DNA from: Rhizobiaceae bacterium
GTDB lineage: Bacteria; Pseudomonadota; Alphaproteobacteria; Rhizobiales; Rhizobiaceae
Direction: 5' to 3'
Length of the DNA: 64,000 bases
Assembly: GCA_023953845.1 (NCBI GenBank)
Contig: JAMLJC010000002.1
Span: forward strand, 682,001 to 746,000
The position numbers and the translations under genes were made by a program. Shown here piece after piece: positions 1 through 8,273 of the stretch; position 1 is the first letter of the stretch; every line of letters starts with the position of its first letter. The notes under the pieces were generated by a model that saw only the letters and a program-made list of their open reading frames with translations, ran no database searches and was not told where the DNA came from.

Positions 1-255
1 AACTGTGAATTTTTTCGGATCGGCGGTCAGCGAGGCGATGAATTGCGCTTCGGTTATGCCGGTATCCCAGAGCCGGAAGGCGCGTTCATGGTTGCGTTTG
101 ATTTTTCGTGCGATGTCGCGCTGGACGCCATGCGGGACGCCGAGTGCGCGATCGACACGGATGCCGTAGCGTTTCATGCCCTGCCGGTTTTCCTCCGACC
201 CGAGCGAACGCAGATGGGCGACGATTTCCTCCGCTGTCGAGTCAGGCGACAGCAC
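1..255 (-). CDS. DNA alkylation repair protein, AlkD-like (N-terminal part, cut by window edge)
   Basis: Reading the minus strand from a GTG at 255 gives 85 codons that run off the left edge. The peptide (EEIVAHLRSLGSEENRQGMK, then RNHERAFRLWDTG and TADPKKF) has the helical N-terminal signature of the DNA_alkylation (AlkD, HEAT-like repeat) family of glycosylases, which remove bulky or positively charged alkylated bases. Full family members are about 220-240 residues, so roughly a third is visible. The start lies 6 bases after the stop of the upstream dehydrogenase, so the two are probably co-transcribed. GTG is the only sensible start in this frame after that stop. Function is by family resemblance only. 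Confidence 0.72.
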   Translation of the reverse strand, partial: MLSPDSTAEEIVAHLRSLGSEENRQGMKRYGIRVDRALGVPHGVQRDIARKIKRNHERAFRLWDTGITEAQFIASLTADPKKFTV

Positions 256-260
256 CGGCT

Positions 261-1130
261 TTACCGATCCAACCGCGCCAGCAGCGACGACGTATCCCAC
301 CGATTGCCGTCCATCGCCTGAACGTCCTTGTAGAACTGGTCGACGAGGGCGGTTACCGGCAGTTTCGCGCCGTTGCGGTCGGCCTCTGCGAGACAGATGC
401 CGAGATCCTTTCGCATCCAGTCCACGGCGAAGCCGAAATCATATTTTCCGGCATTCATGGTTTTGTGCCGGTTTTCCATCTGCCACGAGCCGGCCGCCCC
501 CTTGGATATGACCTCGATCACCTTCTCGATATCGAGGCCTGCCTTCTTGCCGAAATGGATACCCTCGGCCAGGCCCTGCACGAGCCCGGCGATACAGATC
601 TGATTGATCATCTTGGTGAGCTGACCCGCTCCGTGCGGACCCATATGCCCGACCATGCGGGCGTACGCTTCGATGACAGGCTTGGCGCGGGCGAAATCGT
701 CGTCGGCGCCACCCACCATCACAGTCAGAACGCCGTTCTCCGCTCCCGCCTGGCCGCCGGAGACCGGCGCATCGAGGAAGGCGAAACCCCGCGCATCCGC
801 CTTCTCGCCAAGCTCGCGGGCGACTTCCGCCGAAGCGGTCGTGTTGTCGATGAAGATCGAGCCTTTCGCCATGTCCCTGAAAGCGCCTTGAGCACCGATG
901 GTGACCTCGCGCAGATCGTCGTCATTGCCGACGCAGGCGAACACGAAATCCTTGTCGGCTGCAGCTTCCTGAGGGGTCGGCGCGCTGTCGCCGCCGAATT
1001 CGGCTACCCATTTCTCGGCTCGTGCGGCCGAGCGGTTATATACCGTAACATCGTGGCCACCCTTGCGCTTCAGATGTCCGGCCATGGGATAGCCCATAAC
1101 GCCGAGACCAATGAATGCCACTTTCGCCAT
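261..1130 (-). CDS. NAD(P)-dependent oxidoreductase, 3-hydroxyisobutyrate dehydrogenase family
   Basis: A 289-residue beta-hydroxyacid dehydrogenase. The N-terminal Rossmann motif GLGVMG is at residues 8-13, and the substrate-binding signature DAPVSGGQAGAENG begins at residue 120. The presumed catalytic lysine is K173 in GAGQLTKMINQ, where family members carry the invariant Lys. Length matches MmsB, GarR and glyoxylate/succinic semialdehyde reductases. The exact substrate (3-hydroxyisobutyrate in valine breakdown, tartronate semialdehyde or another small hydroxyacid) cannot be read from the sequence, and no valine-degradation genes are adjacent. It lies directly upstream of the AlkD-like gene. 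Confidence 0.88.
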   Translation of the reverse strand: MAKVAFIGLGVMGYPMAGHLKRKGGHDVTVYNRSAARAEKWVAEFGGDSAPTPQEAAADKDFVFACVGNDDDLREVTIGAQGAFRDMAKGSIFIDNTTASAEVARELGEKADARGFAFLDAPVSGGQAGAENGVLTVMVGGADDDFARAKPVIEAYARMVGHMGPHGAGQLTKMINQICIAGLVQGLAEGIHFGKKAGLDIEKVIEVISKGAAGSWQMENRHKTMNAGKYDFGFAVDWMRKDLGICLAEADRNGAKLPVTALVDQFYKDVQAMDGNRWDTSSLLARLDR

Positions 1131-1208
1131 CTGTCCGCTCTCCCGAAAAGGTCGGCGGCTGGTTTAGCCCGTCGCGCCGCAGTGCACAATGCGGGTCGGC
1201 ACAGCGTC

Positions 1209-2255
1209 TCAGGGTGCGGTGTCGAAATCCAGCACCGTCTCGGGATTGATCTCGCCGTCGTAGGAGGCGTCGACCTCATATTTCGTCAAGGTGAAGGTGC
1301 CGCCCCGGAAGAGGTAGGTGGCGATCGAAGACGCATCGGCGACGCCCCGCCATTTGTTGAACGACTGCAGCGTGTGCGTCTCAGCGTCGTATTCCGAGTT
1401 CACCAGCATATCGACCGTCCTGTAGCCGACAACGTTCACGCTCTCCAGCTTGCCGTCGGGGTCGTCGTTCTCGTAGTGGATGTCGAGTTCCGGCGCGGCG
1501 AACTGGAGCTGGCTTACGCCGTCGATCTCGTTTTCCAGATAGTAGACCTGATTGCTGTTGTAGGCGCCATAGATGCACTCGAAACGAAACAGCCGCGCTT
1601 TTCTATCCGGTTCGCTCGCCTCCTGCGATCGGTCGCGATAGGTGAGTTTGGTTATCGTGGCCTCGGCCGCGTTCGGTTCCGCATCCGGCGCCAAGGTCTG
1701 GCAGATCGCGCCATAGGCGGCCCTGAAGGCCTTTTCGGCCTGTTCCAGTCCCGTGTCTCGCGGATTGACAGGCGCGCCGCCACAGGCCGAAGGCAGTATT
1801 TCAGCCAGTTCTCCTTCGGCCGGCTTCAGCTCACCCTTTTCGATGCGGAGCGGGTTGAACGGCGGCTCCTGGCTCGCCGGCTGGGCGAGCCGCGCAGTGT
1901 AGCAGCCCGCGAAGGTGCTGGTGCTGCCGTCGGCATTCGTCGCGCGGATCGCCACCGGCACCTGGTAGAAAATGCTGCCGGCCGCGCCTTCCTCGCTCGC
2001 CGGTCCCGTTTCGACCGCCACCGACTGCGTCTGCTCGTAGCCCTTGACGAAGGCCGCGAAATCGCGCGCCGGCTTCTGCTCGCCGAAATAATCCCATGCG
2101 CGCGCATACTCCTTGCGGTCGATCGCGTTGTAGAGCGACCGGACGAGGGTTTCGGCGCTGGATCTGTCGTCCAGATAGGCGCCTTGCGCGAGAAGCGGCG
2201 TGGTGATGCCGACAGCGCAAGTCAGGAAAATCGTCGGTCCGGTGAATCGTCGCAT
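1209..2255 (-). CDS. DUF1176 domain-containing exported protein
   Basis: 348 residues from the ATG at 2255. That start is preferred because GGAG sits 7 bases upstream and the protein then begins with a classical signal peptide (MRRFTGPTIFLTCAVGITTP, cleavage near LLAQG). An in-frame ATG five codons earlier (2270) and a longer open frame to 2420 are less likely. The body resembles DUF1176 proteins: envelope-exported, of unknown function, with Cys-containing motifs such as FAGCYTARL and LFRFECIYGAYN. It probably works in the periplasm. No operon partner is evident; the downstream gene starts 78 bases further on and is on the same strand. Confidence 0.75.
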   Translation of the reverse strand: MRRFTGPTIFLTCAVGITTPLLAQGAYLDDRSSAETLVRSLYNAIDRKEYARAWDYFGEQKPARDFAAFVKGYEQTQSVAVETGPASEEGAAGSIFYQVPVAIRATNADGSTSTFAGCYTARLAQPASQEPPFNPLRIEKGELKPAEGELAEILPSACGGAPVNPRDTGLEQAEKAFRAAYGAICQTLAPDAEPNAAEATITKLTYRDRSQEASEPDRKARLFRFECIYGAYNSNQVYYLENEIDGVSQLQFAAPELDIHYENDDPDGKLESVNVVGYRTVDMLVNSEYDAETHTLQSFNKWRGVADASSIATYLFRGGTFTLTKYEVDASYDGEINPETVLDFDTAP

Positions 2256-2696
2256 GGCCAAACTCCGCATTCCGCAACGTCGCCCCGGAATATGGCGGAG
2301 ATTTGCCCCGGCGCCGTTGGCGATGACACACTGCCCCAAGGCTCTGGCCCTAAACGCGGATCGCCAATTCGCGTGCGATGCGCGGCGCATTGGAAATGCG
2401 CGCTCGATCCTGCCATGCACAGCGGCAGCAATCCGCTTGAGGCGAATGCCTTCCGCGAATCCGCTCCGGGATATGTCGCGGGGTAAAGAACTCGTTCCGG
2501 AAACCCATGATCAAGGCTCCTTCGTCCTTCTCCCCGAGATAGATGATTCATTCGATATTGTGCAATGCAGCATGACTATGGCTGGCGTGCGTCCAATTGC
2601 CTCCGTCGCGATCAGAATTTCCGCGTCGAGAACGATTTCTTGAGAACCTCGTTGTATGGTCACGCAACAAAACAAGACCGCGCAACAGGTGAGGAA
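2256..2696. other. Intergenic region between divergent genes
   Basis: About 440 bases separate the minus-strand DUF1176 gene from the plus-strand hypothetical gene at 2697. The open frames crossing it have no ribosome-binding site and are arginine-rich, as expected of GC-rich non-coding frames. It should hold both promoters, but I see no clear -35/-10 pair, terminator or repeat. Confidence 0.5.
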
Positions 2697-3185
2697 ATGC
2701 CCTCCGCCAAGAACGGAGACTTCGCGAGCTTGCTGGACGATCTGTTCCAGGCGGCGTCGATTCCGGAGGAAGAGGACGAAGAGGCGAGCGCCACCGCGCC
2801 CTCCATTCCTTTCGATTATCTCTCCGTCGTCGATGAGCTTCATTCAGGACGCATCAAGGTATCCGACAGCGAGGCCTCCGCCGAATATCGCGCCGTCGGG
2901 GCGCAGATCGAGGAGTTGCTTCGGGAGTTCGACTTGCGGCGCGCGGAGATCACGCCGCCGCCGCTGGAGGTTGAGCAATGGCCGTCGACGGAACCGGCGG
3001 ACATAGCCAGGGAACTTGCGCTCGAAACGCACAAGCGCGCCGACGACCTTGCACGCGCGCGCCGCGCCTTTGCGTTCGACAACCATCCCGATCGTGTGGA
3101 GCTCTATCTGCGCGACCATGCCATCGTACGCATGCAGATTGCCAACATGCTCATCGATGACGCCTTGCGCCGGCTGAAGCGCTAA
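2697..3185 (+). CDS. Conserved hypothetical protein, acidic N-terminus, helical
   Basis: 162 residues from the ATG at 2697, which follows AGGTGAGGA closely; the open frame extends to 2565 but the earlier part looks non-coding. The protein has an acidic linker (EEEDEEAS, residues 24-31) followed by helical segments rich in Arg, Glu and Ala, ending in LIDDALRRLKR. There is no signal peptide, membrane segment or catalytic motif. I recognise it only as the kind of small soluble protein conserved in rhizobia; no function can be assigned. The aldo/keto reductase gene follows after 85 bases on the same strand. Confidence 0.6.
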   Translation: MPSAKNGDFASLLDDLFQAASIPEEEDEEASATAPSIPFDYLSVVDELHSGRIKVSDSEASAEYRAVGAQIEELLREFDLRRAEITPPPLEVEQWPSTEPADIARELALETHKRADDLARARRAFAFDNHPDRVELYLRDHAIVRMQIANMLIDDALRRLKR

Positions 3186-3270
3186 GCATCTTCACGCCAA
3201 TTGCCCGATATCATATTGTCATCGGCACGGCTCTGGCCGCCCGCCTCGTATTTTCGCCCGGAGAATTTTC

Positions 3271-4323
3271 ATGCAGAAGCGCCGCCTCGGTCGCTCCGAT
3301 CTTCTTGTTTCCAGCATTTGCCTCGGCACCATGACGTGGGGCCAGCAGAACACGGAGGCCGAGGGACACCATCAACTCGACTTCGCGTTCGAGTGCGGCG
3401 TCAATTTCCTCGACACGGCGGAAATGTACTCCATCCCGCCCAGGCGCGAGACGCAAGGCAGCACGGAACGCATCATCGGGAGTTGGCTGAAAAAGCGCGG
3501 CAGGCGTGACGATGTGATCATTGCTTCGAAGGTCATTGGCCGTACGTCGAGCGACTGGTACCGTGGAGGGCGTTCGTCGAAGCTGGTGCGAGCCGACATT
3601 TTGGATGCCATCGACAAGTCTCTGGCGCGACTGGGCACGGACTATATCGATCTCTATCAGATCCATTTTCCGGATCGGCTGGTGCCCTGGGGCGCCAACC
3701 CCACCAGAATCTCGGAATGGCCGACGCGTCGCGCCACCGACGAGACGCCGATCGCCGAAACGCTCGCCGTCTTCGACGATCTCGTGCGATCCGGGAAAAT
3801 CCGCCACATGGGACTTTCCAACGAAAGCTCATGGGGAACCATGCGCTTTGTCTTCGAGAGCGAGAAGGGCGATGGACCGCGTCCCTTATCCATCCAGAAC
3901 GCCTACAATCTGGTCAACCGCACATTCGAGGTGAACCTTGCCGAGGTCTGCGACCGCGAGGACATCGGCTTCCTGCCTTATTCGCCAGCGGCGCAGGGTT
4001 TCCTGACGGGAAAGTACGATCACGGCGCACGTCCCGCCGGCGCGCGCGAGACGCTGTTCAATCGCGGCGACCGCTACAAGACGCCGAACGCGGCGGAGAC
4101 GCTGCTGGCATACAACACGCTGGCGCGTGATTTCGGCATGGAGCCGGCCCTTTTCGCCAACGCCTTCGTCGTCAGCCGTCCGTTCGTCACGTCGTCCATC
4201 ATCGGTGCGACCTCGGTCCCGCAGCTCGAAATGGCTCTGGCCTCGGCTGAGGTCGACTTCACCGCAGAGATGCTTGCGGCCGTCGACGCCATTCACCAGC
4301 GAACCGGAAATCCTTGCCCCTGA
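3271..4323 (+). CDS. Aldo/keto reductase, Tas-like
   Basis: 350 residues forming a (beta/alpha)8 NADPH-dependent aldo/keto reductase. The catalytic tetrad is visible: D48 and Y53 in DTAEMY, K87 in ASKV and H130 in YQIHFP. The segment AEMYSIPPRRETQGSTE and the close of the protein (VDAIHQRTGNPCP) match the Tas subfamily of Escherichia coli closely. Tas was named for suppressing tyrosine auxotrophy under starvation; its physiological substrate is uncertain. The stop codon lies inside an 11-bp direct repeat that also provides the ribosome-binding site of the next gene, so the pair is probably co-transcribed. Confidence 0.88.
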   Translation: MQKRRLGRSDLLVSSICLGTMTWGQQNTEAEGHHQLDFAFECGVNFLDTAEMYSIPPRRETQGSTERIIGSWLKKRGRRDDVIIASKVIGRTSSDWYRGGRSSKLVRADILDAIDKSLARLGTDYIDLYQIHFPDRLVPWGANPTRISEWPTRRATDETPIAETLAVFDDLVRSGKIRHMGLSNESSWGTMRFVFESEKGDGPRPLSIQNAYNLVNRTFEVNLAEVCDREDIGFLPYSPAAQGFLTGKYDHGARPAGARETLFNRGDRYKTPNAAETLLAYNTLARDFGMEPALFANAFVVSRPFVTSSIIGATSVPQLEMALASAEVDFTAEMLAAVDAIHQRTGNPCP

Positions 4324-4345
4324 GGAATTGCACTTGAGGAATTGC
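4321..4345 (+). repeat. 11-bp direct repeat overlapping a stop codon and the next Shine-Dalgarno
   Basis: TGAGGAATTGC occurs at 4321-4331 and again at 4335-4345 (14-bp period). The first copy contains the TGA stop of the aldo/keto reductase. The second supplies GAGGA 7 bases before the ATG at 4348. It looks like a small tandem duplication that separated the two genes and created a second ribosome-binding site. Confidence 0.8.
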
Positions 4346-4347
4346 CC

Positions 4348-5607
4348 ATGAGCTTCGCCATCGACGACATCCGCGCGGAATTCCCGGCGCTGGCGCTCAC
4401 CGATGCGGGCCGTCGCCGGATCTATCTCGACAATCCTGCGGGAACCCAGGTGCCGCGTGCAGTGGCCGACGCCGTCTCGCATTGCCTGCTCGAACGCAAC
4501 GCGAATCTGGGCGGCTTCTTCACGACGACACTCGCCGCGCAAGAGGTCGTCGACGGCGCGCACGCGGCGATGGCGGATTTTCTCGGGGCGGCGGCGGAGG
4601 AAATCATCATTGGCCCCAACATGACGACCCTGACCTACCAGATGTCGCGAACGCTCGGCCGGCGGTTTTTGCCGGGCGACGAGATCGTCGTCACGCGGAT
4701 GGATCACGAAGGCAATGTCGCGCCGTGGCTTCAACTCGCGGAGGATCGCGGTATCACCGTCCGTTTCGTACCGTTCGATGCGGAGACATGGCAGATCGAG
4801 CCGGAGACCCTGCGCGCCGCGCTGACGGAGCGGACGCGGCTGGTTGCGCTCAACTATGCCAGCAATCTCACCGGTTCGATCAACCGGATTCGCGAACTCA
4901 CCGCGATCGCCAGGGAAGCCGGCGCGCTCGTCTATGTCGATGCCGTCCAGTTTGCGCCGCACGGTCTTGTGGACGTACAGGCGATCGGCTGTGATTTCCT
5001 TGCATGCTCGGCCTACAAATTCTTCGGGCCGCATATGGGGATTGTGTGGGGGCGTCGCTCGGTGATCGACGAACTCGAAGCCTACAAATGCCGCTGTTCG
5101 TCCAACGCGCTGCCGGAGCGTTTCGAGACCGGCACGCCGCAGATCGAACTGGTGGCGGGACTGTCGGCGGCTATCGGCTATTTCGAGCGTATCGGAATGC
5201 TGACGGGCGCCAGTGGGTCGCGCCGCGAACGAATCGCGGCTGCCTACCGGGCGTCGATTGCCTATGAGAACATGCTGGCGATGCAGCTCATCGACGGCAT
5301 CCGAGACGTGGAGGGGCTTAAAATCTGGGGCATTTCGGAAGCCGCGCGGCTTGCCGAGCGCGTCCCCGCCGTGTCGTTCACCGTCGAGGGCATCAGCCCG
5401 GAAACCGTCGCCCGGCAACTGGCCGACGAAGGCATATTTGTCTGGTCGGGACACAACTACGCCTGGGAGATCGTGCACCAGCTCGGCATTCCCGCAGAGC
5501 AGGGAGTCATCCGCATCGGCATTGCGCATTACAATACCGAAGCGGAAATCGCCGAAACCGTCGCCGCAGTGCATCGTATCGTCCGGATGCTTCGACAGAC
5601 GCGCTGA
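4348..5607 (+). CDS. Cysteine desulfurase-like class V aminotransferase (VC1184 subfamily)
   Basis: 419 residues from the ATG at 4348, with GAGGA 7 bases upstream. It is a fold-type I PLP enzyme. The Schiff-base lysine should be K224 in CSAYKFFGPHMG, preceded by the cofactor aspartate in VYVDAVQFAPHG. The C-terminal segment SGHNYAWEIVHQLGI, then IRIGIAHYNTEAEI, is typical of the cysteine-desulfurase-like subfamily modelled on Vibrio VC1184, not of housekeeping IscS or SufS. There are no iron-sulfur assembly genes nearby, so a role in Fe-S biogenesis is not implied. Substrate unknown. Confidence 0.82.
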   Translation: MSFAIDDIRAEFPALALTDAGRRRIYLDNPAGTQVPRAVADAVSHCLLERNANLGGFFTTTLAAQEVVDGAHAAMADFLGAAAEEIIIGPNMTTLTYQMSRTLGRRFLPGDEIVVTRMDHEGNVAPWLQLAEDRGITVRFVPFDAETWQIEPETLRAALTERTRLVALNYASNLTGSINRIRELTAIAREAGALVYVDAVQFAPHGLVDVQAIGCDFLACSAYKFFGPHMGIVWGRRSVIDELEAYKCRCSSNALPERFETGTPQIELVAGLSAAIGYFERIGMLTGASGSRRERIAAAYRASIAYENMLAMQLIDGIRDVEGLKIWGISEAARLAERVPAVSFTVEGISPETVARQLADEGIFVWSGHNYAWEIVHQLGIPAEQGVIRIGIAHYNTEAEIAETVAAVHRIVRMLRQTR

Positions 5608-5701
5608 CCCGAACGGATGCTACCGGGCATCATCGTTCCGGTGAAGCTTGCCGTCACGCGTGCTTTCCCGCATCAATGCGTGGCAACTGCGTGGGGTAAA
5701 A

Positions 5702-5950
5702 ATGCTTCGTGCCCAGAAGATCGCCGTCGACAAGGTCTATGTCCCGACTGCCCGGCGCAAGACGCTGCACCCCGAAACCGTGCGCTCCCTTGCCGAGGAC
5801 ATCGTGGAAAATGGCCTGAAGACGCCTATCCAGGTGCGTGTCGACGGGGCGCGGTTTGTGCTTGTCGAGGGTCTGCACCGGCTCGAAGCCTTCAAATGGC
5901 TCGGCGAGCCGACGATCGACGCCTATCTCGTGCAGGCCCGGAAGCACTGA
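5702..5950 (+). CDS. Stand-alone ParB N-terminal-like domain protein
   Basis: 82 residues from the ATG at 5702 (upstream GGGGTAAAA is a weak ribosome-binding site; the frame is open back to 5648). The whole protein is one ParB/Srx-fold domain: IAVDKVYVPTARR, then VRSLAEDIVENGLKTPIQVR and the box LVEGLHRLEAFKWLGE. That last motif corresponds to the GERR nucleotide-binding segment of ParB and sulfiredoxin, here G-L-H-R. It has no helix-turn-helix or dimerisation domain, so it is unlikely to be a chromosome-partition ParB. Similar stand-alone domains occur in rhizobia; the function is unknown. Confidence 0.7.
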   Translation: MLRAQKIAVDKVYVPTARRKTLHPETVRSLAEDIVENGLKTPIQVRVDGARFVLVEGLHRLEAFKWLGEPTIDAYLVQARKH

Positions 5951-6122
5951 TGCGCCTGCCGGTGTGATCGGAAGGCAAATCACATCGCGCTGTGACCTCA
6001 TGACAACACCGTGAACTTTCGGTGGGATTCAAACTTTCTTGGTAATTTCTCATTCATAAATGAGCCTGTTCGATCCGGCGGCGCATGCCCTCGGTCTGTT
6101 TCAGTTCTGCGTACAGGTCTCC

Positions 6123-7139
6123 ATGCGTCCGGGAAGCTTCCTTCTTTCGCTCGCCGTTTGCCTTGCCCTTGCGGGCTGCACATCCAGTTCCGGCATAGAC
6201 GAAATCCTCGCCCGCCCGTCGATGGAGGTGACGAGTTCGATCGCCAAGCCGGACAAGACGACGCCTCAGGAAATCGTGGCGCTCGTGGAGGAAGAGGAAG
6301 GCGTGGCCGCTCTCGCCGAAACCGCGCCCGCGCCATCCTCGGCGCCGTCCGTTCAGGCGCTCGCCATGATCGAGCCGAACAAGCCGGCCAGTGGTCTCAA
6401 GGCCAGCCTGACGCGGCCAAGCCCCCGCATCAAGGTTGAACGTCACCGGTTCCGGGACGCAAAGCCGATAAATTTCGGCAAGGCCAAGCCGCAGGACCTG
6501 CCGGTGCACGGCGTCGATGTTTCGCGCTGGCAGGCCAACATCGATTGGGCCAAGCTCAAGAGCCAGGGCGCCAATTTCGTCTTCATCAAGGCCACAGACG
6601 GCGGCGATCACCTCGACCCGATGTTCATGAAGAACTGGGTGAACGCGCACGAGGCCGGCCTGAAGCGCGGCGCCTACCATTTCTTCTACTGGTGCCGCAC
6701 GGCAGGCGAGCAGGCGGACTGGTTCATCCGGAACGTGCCGAAAGTGGAGGGAGCGCTGCCGCCGGTGATCGACGTCGAGTACAATCATCTCTCGAACTGC
6801 AAGCGCCGGCTGCCGCGCGCCAAGGTCATCGAGAAGATGCAGGTGTTCATGGACAAGCTGGAAGCGCATTACGGCCAGCGTCCGATCATCTACACCGCGC
6901 CTGATTTTTACGCCGACAATCTGAAAGGCGAGTTTCTCGATTATCCGTTCTGGCTGCGCTCGGTCGCCGCTCATCCGTCAAAGCGCTATCCGGGCAGGAA
7001 ATGGGTGTTCTGGCAGTATTCCGGCTCGGGCCTGTCGCAGGGCGTGAAGGGCAACATCGACCTTAACGTCTTCCACGGCACCGAAAAGCAGTGGCGCGAT
7101 TGGGTCAACGGCGTGTCGTACACCGCGCGGGCAAACTGA
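6123..7139 (+). CDS. GH25 family lysozyme, lipoprotein
   Basis: 338 residues from the ATG at 6123. This start, not the upstream ATG at 6060, gives a perfect lipoprotein signal (MRPGSFLLSLAVCLALAGC, lipidated C19). A low-complexity linker of about 100 residues follows. The glycosyl hydrolase 25 domain starts near residue 128 (HGVDVSRWQANIDW; first acidic residue D132) and carries the catalytic pair D217 and E219 in PVIDVEYN, ending with WQYSGSG and DLNVFHG. GH25 enzymes cleave the N-acetylmuramic acid to N-acetylglucosamine bond, so this is probably a membrane-anchored muramidase acting on the cell's own wall. A hairpin terminator follows directly. Confidence 0.88.
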   Translation: MRPGSFLLSLAVCLALAGCTSSSGIDEILARPSMEVTSSIAKPDKTTPQEIVALVEEEEGVAALAETAPAPSSAPSVQALAMIEPNKPASGLKASLTRPSPRIKVERHRFRDAKPINFGKAKPQDLPVHGVDVSRWQANIDWAKLKSQGANFVFIKATDGGDHLDPMFMKNWVNAHEAGLKRGAYHFFYWCRTAGEQADWFIRNVPKVEGALPPVIDVEYNHLSNCKRRLPRAKVIEKMQVFMDKLEAHYGQRPIIYTAPDFYADNLKGEFLDYPFWLRSVAAHPSKRYPGRKWVFWQYSGSGLSQGVKGNIDLNVFHGTEKQWRDWVNGVSYTARAN

Positions 7140-7169
7140 ACGGGCCGGATTTTCCGCGCCGGCCCGTTC
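7138..7169. terminator. Hairpin terminator between convergent genes
   Basis: An 11-bp perfect stem, GAACGGGCCGG (7138-7148) with CCGGCCCGTTC (7159-7169), and a 10-base loop. It overlaps the stop codon of the GH25 gene and precedes the convergent DUF992 stop at 7180. There is no long T tract, so efficiency is uncertain, but its position suits a bidirectional terminator. Confidence 0.65.
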
Positions 7170-7179
7170 GTTCAGCGGA

Positions 7180-7674
7180 TCAGTTGGCCGCCAGCGTCAT
7201 CGACGTGCCGGTGGCGGCGAGGTTGAGACCGAACTGACCGGTAAGCGACAACAATTGCAGGTGGATCGAACCGGACGTGCCGCCGACCAGGACGTTGCCG
7301 CCGATGCCTGCGCCCACCGTCGCCTCCAGCGTCGCTCCTTCATAGAGGCCCGCCAGCGAACCGCGGTGATAGCCGGCGGTTGGCGCGAAGACCGCCCAGA
7401 TCAGCTTCTGGCGCGTGGTAAAGCCGAGGTCGACGCCGAGCTTGCGGATCGCGCCGGTATACGTGTCGGTTCTGCCGCGCGTCGATGTAAAGGCGCAGTT
7501 CACTTCCTTGGCGGACCCAAGCACATAGCCGACGCCGCCGTCGATGTCGCAGGACAGCGTGCCGATGCGTACGCCGCCGCGATCATCGGGTTCCTCGTGC
7601 TGAACATCCGCAGCGTTCGCTGCCGTTGCGAAAGCGAGCGGGGCGATGACTGCCGCTGCGAGAATGGATTTCAT
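7180..7674 (-). CDS. DUF992 domain-containing exported protein
   Basis: 164 residues from the ATG at 7674, with GGAG about 8 bases upstream; the open frame to 7893 is not supported. A signal peptide (MKSILAAAVIAPLAFATAANA) leads into a DUF992 domain: VRIGTLSCDIDGGVGYVLGS, a second cysteine in VNCAF, then GAIRKLGVDLGFTTRQKLIWAVFAP and the glycine-rich GATLEATVGAGIGGNVLVGG. These are small periplasmic or outer-membrane-associated proteins common in Hyphomicrobiales. The two cysteines may form a disulfide. Function unknown. Confidence 0.85.
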   Translation of the reverse strand: MKSILAAAVIAPLAFATAANAADVQHEEPDDRGGVRIGTLSCDIDGGVGYVLGSAKEVNCAFTSTRGRTDTYTGAIRKLGVDLGFTTRQKLIWAVFAPTAGYHRGSLAGLYEGATLEATVGAGIGGNVLVGGTSGSIHLQLLSLTGQFGLNLAATGTSMTLAAN

Positions 7675-7794
7675 TTTTCTGCTCCGTTGGAACGACTGTC
7701 CCGGTATGCCCACCCGTGATTCCGAGCCCAGGGTGAAACGCCATCGTGGCGGAAGTGTTGCACGACCGCGCATGTTTCCCGGGTGTGGGCAGGC

Positions 7795-7835
7795 TCCTAT
7801 TGTCCTTCCTGCGTAGCGCAGGAAGGACAATAGGA
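7795..7835. repeat. Perfect 19-bp inverted repeat with 3-base loop
   Basis: Arms TCCTATTGTCCTTCCTGCG (7795-7813) and its exact complement (7817-7835) flank the loop TAG. It lies between the DUF992 start (7674, reading left) and tRNA-Asn (reading left from 8039), so it is downstream of the tRNA and upstream of DUF992. It could end tRNA transcription, although no T run follows on the minus strand. Perfect arms of this length may instead mark a dispersed palindromic element. Confidence 0.85.
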
Positions 7836-7964
7836 TCGAAAGCAGTTTGTCGGGTCGCATCGCTGGATCCCGGTTTATCGGGAAAAAATCCACGGGCAGC
7901 AGGAAATAGAGGCGCGCCGCGCAAGGAAAGATGCGAGAAAATCAGGGAAGTACGCTGAGTTGAA

Positions 7965-8039
7965 TGGCTCCCCGGGCCGGATTCGAACCAGCGACCAACC
8001 GGTTAACAGCCGGTTGCTCTACCACTGAGCTACCGGGGA
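7965..8039 (-). tRNA. tRNA-Asn (anticodon GTT)
   Basis: On the minus strand the acceptor TCCCCGG pairs with CCGGGGA, the D arm reads GCTCAGTGGTAGAGC, the anticodon loop is CTGTTAA (anticodon GTT), and the T arm contains GGTTCGAATCC. The discriminator is G and CCA is encoded (rc of 7965-7967). Both arms are fully paired. A matching promoter lies just upstream. Confidence 0.95.
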
Positions 8040-8066
8040 ACGAGAAGGCTCATGCGAACGCCGGTG

Positions 8067-8095
8067 CCTATAGCAAAGACTTTTCGGGATTGCAA
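8067..8095 (-). promoter_or_regulatory. Promoter of tRNA-Asn
   Basis: On the minus strand TTGCAA (8095-8090) and TATAGG (8072-8067) are separated by exactly 17 bases. The -10 lies about 27 bases before the mature tRNA 5' end, as expected for a short leader removed by RNase P. Confidence 0.6.
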
Positions 8096-8273
8096 AGAAG
8101 CTTTGGCAGTTTTTTTGTGGTGGGAGATCGAGCCCGATCCGACGGGTCTCATCTTGCCGCGTGCGGTCGCGTTACCCATGTTGGCGGGCTATGGGCCGAC
8201 GCAAGATGAAAACGAATGATCGACTGCTTTCCGGCGCGATGATGCGCGGATGCCGATGCGCGGAGCTATGCGC

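Noticed and set aside
108..2486. Plus-strand open frame of 792 codons
   Set aside because: It is antisense to the dehydrogenase and DUF1176 genes, is Arg/His/Gly-rich, lacks a ribosome-binding site and has no protein-family character.
3886..5574. Minus-strand open frame of 562 codons
   Set aside because: Antisense to the aldo/keto reductase and cysteine-desulfurase-like genes, both of which have clear motifs.
5702..5950. Chromosome-partition ParB
   Set aside because: Only the N-terminal fold is present, with no helix-turn-helix, no dimerisation domain and no parA next to it.
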